NCBI GenBank assembly: GCA_964450435.1
Contig: CAYVCX010000012.1
Span: 1-55,204, forward strand
Length of the DNA: 55,204 nt
Source of the DNA: SKLM01 sp964450435
GTDB taxonomy: Bacteria; Chloroflexota; Anaerolineae; B4-G1
Direction: 5' to 3'
Both the position numbers and the translations under genes were made by a program. Below the pieces are notes generated by a model. It worked only from the letters and a program-made list of their open reading frames with translations. It did not search any database and was not told where the DNA came from. Below are positions 51,379-55,204 of this stretch, piece by piece (the stretch's first letter is position 1; every line of letters starts with the position of its first letter).

Positions 51379-52835
51379 CGTTTGCCCCCTCCGCCACCAA
51401 ACATCCCCCCACCCGGTATCCCTCCGGGCAATCCGGGCACCGCCGGTCCCTCCCCTTCGGACGGTTCTGTGGACGCGGAAGGCTGCGCTCCCAGGCTGAC
51501 CACCTCGCCAGCTTCCAGGCCGGAGACGATCTCGGCGTTGACCAGGTCCTTGAGACCTATCTCGACCGGGCGCATCGCCAGCTCTCCATCGACCCCAACC
51601 ACGAACACAGCATATTGCGCGTCGCCAATCTCCCGCAGGGCCTGGATCGGCGCCAACACAACGTCCCGGGCCTCGGCGCTGATCACCTCGACGTCGGCGT
51701 TCATGTCGCCCAGTAGAGGAACTTCCTCTGAAAGGACATCGATGCTGGCCCAGGCCTGGACGGCCAGCGCGCCATCCACCGACACCAGAGCAGGGTGGAC
51801 GCGCGTGACAGTACCCGTGAACAGATCGTCGGGCAGTCCCTCGAACTCAATCTGTGCCCGGTTCCCCACCGCCACCCCGGCAACGTCTGACTCCTGCACC
51901 CAGAACACCATCTGAGGGCGAGCCAGGGAGACCAGGTTGAGGATACCTTCCGTGCCGACGCGCTGACCCGGAATCGCTGCCACGTCCACCACAGTACCAG
52001 AGAAGGGCGCGCGCAACACAGCTGCCTCAAGGTCTTCACGCGCCTTCTCCAGAGCCAGCTCGGCGCGCTCTACATTCAGCTCAGCTCTCTTGACCGCATC
52101 GGCTGCCGGCCTTTCCTGCATGAGTTCCAGACTCTCCTCCGCTTGCACGACTCTGTTTCGGGCCTGATCGAGCCGATTCGCGACCTCGAGTTGCTCCATC
52201 TCCCACTCTTCCACGGCCCGGTTAAATCGGTACTCGGCTATGGCGCGGTCATCCCAGGCATCCTCCAGGCGGCTCTGGCTGGCACCACTTTCCTCGAGTT
52301 CCCAGTATCTGTCGACGGCCCACTGGAACTCAATCTGGCGGGCGCGGACGGCAGCAACAAGACTGGAGTTCTGCACGCTGTCGTAGTTGAGTTGGGCTAT
52401 GGCCAGGTTGTTCTGAGCATCGCGCAAAGCACCCCGCGCATCGGTCAGCTGGGCTTCGGTGGCCGTCTCACTGGCCTCGACGAGATTGAGTCTGGCCTTG
52501 CGCAGGTACACCTCGGCCTTGGCCGCCGAAAGCTCCAAATCGTCCGTCTCCAGCCGGGCCAGCACGTCCCCCTCCTGCACACGGTCGCCAACCTGAACGA
52601 GTACCTCGTCCACATAGCCGGCGGTACCGAACCCCAGCAAGCGCTGGGAAGCCGGCGACACCGCACCGGACCCACTGACCGAGATGAGGAGGTCACCCCG
52701 GGTGACCTGGGCCGTCATCAGAGTCTCCTCGGGAACCTGAGCCGGCAGGTACACCTGACTGTAGTATGCATATCCCCCGCCTGCGAGCGCGAGCACGATC
52801 ACCAACGCTGCCCAGACGATTCTCTTCCGAAGCAT
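51375..52835 (-). CDS. membrane fusion (adaptor) protein, HlyD/MacA type, second of two
   Basis: Periplasmic-adaptor-family protein of 486 residues, anchored by an N-terminal span (IVWAALVIVLALAGGGYAY). The lipoyl halves are at about 45-90 (RGDLLISVSGSGAVSPASQR, VQVGDRVQEGDVLARLET) and 275-300 (LRAPFSGTVVDVAAIPGQRV), separated by a long alpha hairpin with a tip around SGASQSRLEDAWDD. A beta-barrel and membrane-proximal domain follow. The C-terminal 25 residues are Gly-rich. It overlaps the ATPase gene and follows another adaptor gene by 30 nt. GGGAGGAGA lies seven bases before the ATG. Confidence 0.9.
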   Translation of the reverse strand: MLRKRIVWAALVIVLALAGGGYAYYSQVYLPAQVPEETLMTAQVTRGDLLISVSGSGAVSPASQRLLGFGTAGYVDEVLVQVGDRVQEGDVLARLETDDLELSAAKAEVYLRKARLNLVEASETATEAQLTDARGALRDAQNNLAIAQLNYDSVQNSSLVAAVRARQIEFQWAVDRYWELEESGASQSRLEDAWDDRAIAEYRFNRAVEEWEMEQLEVANRLDQARNRVVQAEESLELMQERPAADAVKRAELNVERAELALEKAREDLEAAVLRAPFSGTVVDVAAIPGQRVGTEGILNLVSLARPQMVFWVQESDVAGVAVGNRAQIEFEGLPDDLFTGTVTRVHPALVSVDGALAVQAWASIDVLSEEVPLLGDMNADVEVISAEARDVVLAPIQALREIGDAQYAVFVVGVDGELAMRPVEIGLKDLVNAEIVSGLEAGEVVSLGAQPSASTEPSEGEGPAVPGLPGGIPGGGMFGGGGGKR

Positions 52836-52865
52836 AGGCTGTCTCCTCCCCCCTTTCCCCTGGCC

Positions 52866-54233
52866 TCAGCGCTCGGTGCTCACGCTCTCTCCGAGCTCCA
52901 GGCCCGCCAGGATCTCAGCATAGACCGCGTCCCTTAGTCCGACCTCGACGGCGCGCGTCTCCAGCTCTCCATCCGGTTGGACGACAGAGACGGTCACCTT
53001 CCCTTCAGCCGTCTCCTGCAATGCCTCCACCGGCACCAGTAGCACGCCCCTGGCCTCTGCGGCGATCACTTCGACCTCGGCCGTCAAGCCGGAGAGAAGC
53101 ACGACGTCGTGCTCGTCGACATACAACCGGGCCTCGGATTGGACGGCCGGCGTACCGCTCACCTGGACCAACACGGGCTTCACGCGAACGACCGTGCCGG
53201 TGAAGGCGTGATCTGGCCAGGCCTCGAAGACGACGTTGACTTGAAGGCCCGCCGCAACCCGGCTCATGTCGGCCTCCTGCACCCAGAAGCGCAGCCGGGG
53301 CTCCTGCAGATCCGCCAGGGCAACGATCGACGTGCTTACCCCCACCTGATCGCCAGCTTCCGCACCGACGCCCATCACCGTGCCGTCGAAGGGAGCAGAG
53401 AGCTGGGCGGCTTCCAGGTCCGCCTTTGCCGCTTCCCGGGCCAGGAGCGCCTCGTCCACCGCCAGCTCTGCCAGCGTCAAGGTGTCCGGAGAGGGTTCAC
53501 CCTGGAGAGCCTCCAGGTTCTCTCGAGCCTCGACCACGCCGTCTCTGGCCTGGGCGACGCGATTGGCGGCCTGCATTTCCTCAACCCTCGCGTTGTTCTG
53601 CGCCTCGATCCACCGTCCCTCGGCCGAGATCATCGCGTTCATCGCGTGGTCGTGATCGCTCTGGCTCAGGTTTCCCTCTTCGTAAGCGGCCTTCTTGCCC
53701 TGATAGTAGCCGACGTACCAATCGTACTCGGTCTTGGCGTCCGCCACGAGGTCGTCAAGACGCGAGTCGAACGTGTCCTCGTACGCTTTCTGCGCGAGGG
53801 TCAGCTCAACCTCGGCATTCCGCAAGGTGGCACGCGCCTGGGACAGCTCAGCCTCGCTGGGACCCTCCCGCACGTCGGCCAGGGCCAGGCGGTCCAGCTC
53901 TAACTCGACCTCGGCCTCTGTCAGGGCACGCTCCAGGTCGGCGGTCTCCAGTCGGGCCAGCATCTCGCCCTTCTTCACCCGATCGCCTGCCTCGACCAGC
54001 ATCTCGGCCAGCGTCCCCGCGGTGCGGAAGGTCACGTTCATCTCCCGGGCCGCGATCAACTCGCCGCTGCCGCTGGCCGTCAGGACGATATCGCCTCGCG
54101 TGACGGTCGCCGTCTCCAGCGTCGGTATTTCGGGAGCCCGCACAGGCACGTAGCGAGTGTACACAAAATACCCTCCTCCGCTCGCAAGGAGCAAGGCAAT
54201 CACCACAATCACCCAGACACTGCGCTTTTTCAT
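52866..54233 (-). CDS. membrane fusion (adaptor) protein, HlyD/MacA type, first of two
   Basis: Paralogue of the following adaptor, 455 residues. An N-terminal span (VWVIVVIALLLASGGGYFVY) is followed by lipoyl halves (RGDIVLTASGSGELIAAREM, VEAGDRVKKGEMLARLET; later LSAPFDGTVMGVGAEAGDQV), a long hairpin with the tip GNLSQSDHDHAMNA, and the barrel domain. The frame continues 30 codons upstream, but the ATG at 54233 with GGAGG eight bases before it begins the normal anchor (MKKRSVWVIVV). It is the first transporter gene after the regulator, 123 bp downstream of it. Two adaptors for one ATPase/permease pair is unusual; a mixed adaptor ring or two substrates are possible. No TolC-like gene is present. 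Confidence 0.9.
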   Translation of the reverse strand: MKKRSVWVIVVIALLLASGGGYFVYTRYVPVRAPEIPTLETATVTRGDIVLTASGSGELIAAREMNVTFRTAGTLAEMLVEAGDRVKKGEMLARLETADLERALTEAEVELELDRLALADVREGPSEAELSQARATLRNAEVELTLAQKAYEDTFDSRLDDLVADAKTEYDWYVGYYQGKKAAYEEGNLSQSDHDHAMNAMISAEGRWIEAQNNARVEEMQAANRVAQARDGVVEARENLEALQGEPSPDTLTLAELAVDEALLAREAAKADLEAAQLSAPFDGTVMGVGAEAGDQVGVSTSIVALADLQEPRLRFWVQEADMSRVAAGLQVNVVFEAWPDHAFTGTVVRVKPVLVQVSGTPAVQSEARLYVDEHDVVLLSGLTAEVEVIAAEARGVLLVPVEALQETAEGKVTVSVVQPDGELETRAVEVGLRDAVYAEILAGLELGESVSTER

Positions 54234-54356
54234 CTCTTCTTCCTCCATCAGGCAGCAGCTCGCCCTCAACAACGTCTCCTGGAGACCCCCACGAGCACCA
54301 CAACGACCAACTACGGCTGACACCGGCGCAGTCTAGGGGCGGCCCAGTGGACGTGG

Positions 54357-55049
54357 TCAGTCCTCTGAAAGTCGGTATCCGACGCCGTAGACCGTTCTTA
54401 CGACCGCTGGATCCGCCGGATCCGCTTCGATCTTCTGGCGCAGGTTCTTCACGTGCGCATCGACGGTGCGCTCCAGCCCCTCGTAATCATGGCCGAAGAC
54501 CCGGCCCAGAAGCTCAAGTCGGGTGAAAGCCCGTCCAGGCTGCCCGGCGAGCACCTCCAGCAACCGGAACTCGGTCGGCGTGAGGTGCACGGCCTCACCG
54601 CCAAGACGCACCTCGTGGCCGCGCCGGTCGATGACCAGCTCGCCGACACGCATCTCCCCGGCCTTCTCGCCGCCCCCTCCGCCACGCTGCCGCAACACCC
54701 TTCGCACGCGAATCAACACCTCGCAGGGATCCAGGGGTTTGACCATAGTGTCTGGGACATCCCAATCCGGCCTTGCTAGCTGCTTCCCGTCGCCCGCCCC
54801 CTCTGTGAGCAGAAGGATGCGCGTCCCCGGCCCCGCCTGCCGGATCCGTCCCGGCTGGAGTCCCTCCGCGGCCAGCAGCGCCCGATCCAACAAGATCACA
54901 TCGGGTCGTGCATGCCGAACCACGTCCAAGGTTTCCAGACCATCGCCGGCCAGGAGTACTCGGTAGCCGTCCCTCTCCAGATGGCACCGTACGGATGCCA
55001 GGGCTTCTACGTCTCTGCCGGCCAGCAGGACCGTATGTGTGGAAACCAT
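54357..55049 (-). CDS. OmpR/PhoB-family regulator with altered receiver acidic pocket
   Basis: Winged-helix regulator of 230 residues. The receiver has Asp55 (VILLDRALL) and the Lys (TMVKPLDP), but the two acidic residues that bind Mg2+ are replaced: the segment reads LLAGRDVEA where VVDDEPE is usual. The loop after the fourth strand is also short and Gly-rich. The DNA-binding domain is complete (LTPTEFRLLEVLAGQPGRAF, ERTVDAHVKNLRQK, YGVGYRL). So phosphorylation may be weak or replaced by another signal. GGGAGGAAGG precedes the ATG. It leads the efflux unit and has a repeat array in its own promoter. No kinase gene adjoins it within the window. Confidence 0.9.
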   Translation of the reverse strand: MVSTHTVLLAGRDVEALASVRCHLERDGYRVLLAGDGLETLDVVRHARPDVILLDRALLAAEGLQPGRIRQAGPGTRILLLTEGAGDGKQLARPDWDVPDTMVKPLDPCEVLIRVRRVLRQRGGGGGEKAGEMRVGELVIDRRGHEVRLGGEAVHLTPTEFRLLEVLAGQPGRAFTRLELLGRVFGHDYEGLERTVDAHVKNLRQKIEADPADPAVVRTVYGVGYRLSED

Positions 55050-55136
55050 CCTTCCTCCCGACGGACAATGCGGGTCTTAGAGGCACAGGCATAGGCATGG
55101 GCATAGGCCTGAGCCTTGCGCGCTGCCAGCGCCCGT

Positions 55137-55182
55137 ACTGTACCACGGGTGTATGAAGATCTCGTGAAGATTGCTTGAAGAT
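55137..55182 (-). promoter_or_regulatory. promoter with three 11-bp-spaced TGAAGAT boxes before the OmpR-type regulator gene
   Basis: On the minus strand a TGG-TACAGT -10 (hexamer 55137-55142) is preceded by three direct repeats, TGAAGAT in plus-strand letters at 55154-55160, 55165-55171 and 55176-55182. Their period is exactly 11 bp and the nearest box ends 11 bp before the -10, in place of a -35. This is the geometry of PhoB/OmpR-type activator sites. Confidence 0.6.
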
Positions 55183-55204
55183 CCAATGCAGATGGCGATG
55201 GAGC

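Overview
The window looks like a piece of a GC-rich Chloroflexota chromosome, probably an anaerobic or microaerophilic member near Anaerolineae. This is inferred from content only: Pro/Thr-rich TPTPT linkers joined to LysM or LCP domains, very large multi-GAF histidine kinases, a kinase with Gln in the H-box, toast-rack and bactofilin-type envelope proteins, DUF2207, several TTG and GTG starts, and an anaerobic Ni-CO dehydrogenase. There is no rRNA, CRISPR array, insertion sequence or phage. One tRNA-Leu(CAA) gene is present.

Layout. 0.2-2 kb: LysM lipoprotein and PlsC acyltransferase. 2-9 kb: a 2267-residue sensor kinase with ten GAF domains. 9-13 kb: an ABC1/UbiB kinase gene broken by one in-frame TAG, a patatin and phasin pair, and a SAM hydrolase whose promoter implies a leaderless mRNA. 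13.3-19 kb: a xanthine-dehydrogenase-type molybdenum hydroxylase operon (fused FAD/2Fe-2S subunit, an uncharacterised 574-residue protein, Mo subunit) with a leader rich in interleaved inverted repeats. 19.2-21.5 kb: a decaying cluster (ECF sigma remnant, toast-rack lipoprotein, bactofilin-like gene with an internal TAG, lipoprotein). 21.6-25.1 kb: polysaccharide deacetylase, Nudix hydrolase, anti-sigma and ECF sigma factor. 25.2-29.1 kb: LarA-type racemase, DUF3795 and ADP-forming acyl-CoA synthetase. 29.2-33.6 kb: tRNA-Leu followed by two tandem membrane-anchored paralogues and a double-DUF2207 protein. 33.7-37.9 kb: cooF-cooS-FAD oxidoreductase operon with a leader of about 250 nt. 38.3-43.8 kb: Q-box sensor kinase, double-LysM protein and LytR-CpsA-Psr protein. 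44.1-55.1 kb: an envelope-stress and export island (two-component pair, GDT1-like transporter, lipoprotein, HtrA protease, MacB ATPase and permease with two adaptor proteins, and an OmpR-type regulator).

How the parts fit. CO can be oxidised by CooS, with electrons passing through CooF to the FAD/NAD(P) oxidoreductase. The Mo hydroxylase and its nucleoside-phosphorylase-like partner suggest purine use. LarA and the acyl-CoA synthetase suggest organic-acid fermentation with ATP gain. The right-hand 11 kb looks like a cell-surface stress response. A regulator with a lesioned acidic pocket probably controls its own promoter through three TGAAGAT boxes spaced 11 bp apart.

The best leads for something undescribed are the 574-residue protein in the Mo-hydroxylase operon with that operon's leader, the OmpR-type box array at the right edge, and the two otherwise intact reading frames interrupted by TAG. 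All functional statements come from reading motifs by eye; no database search was possible.
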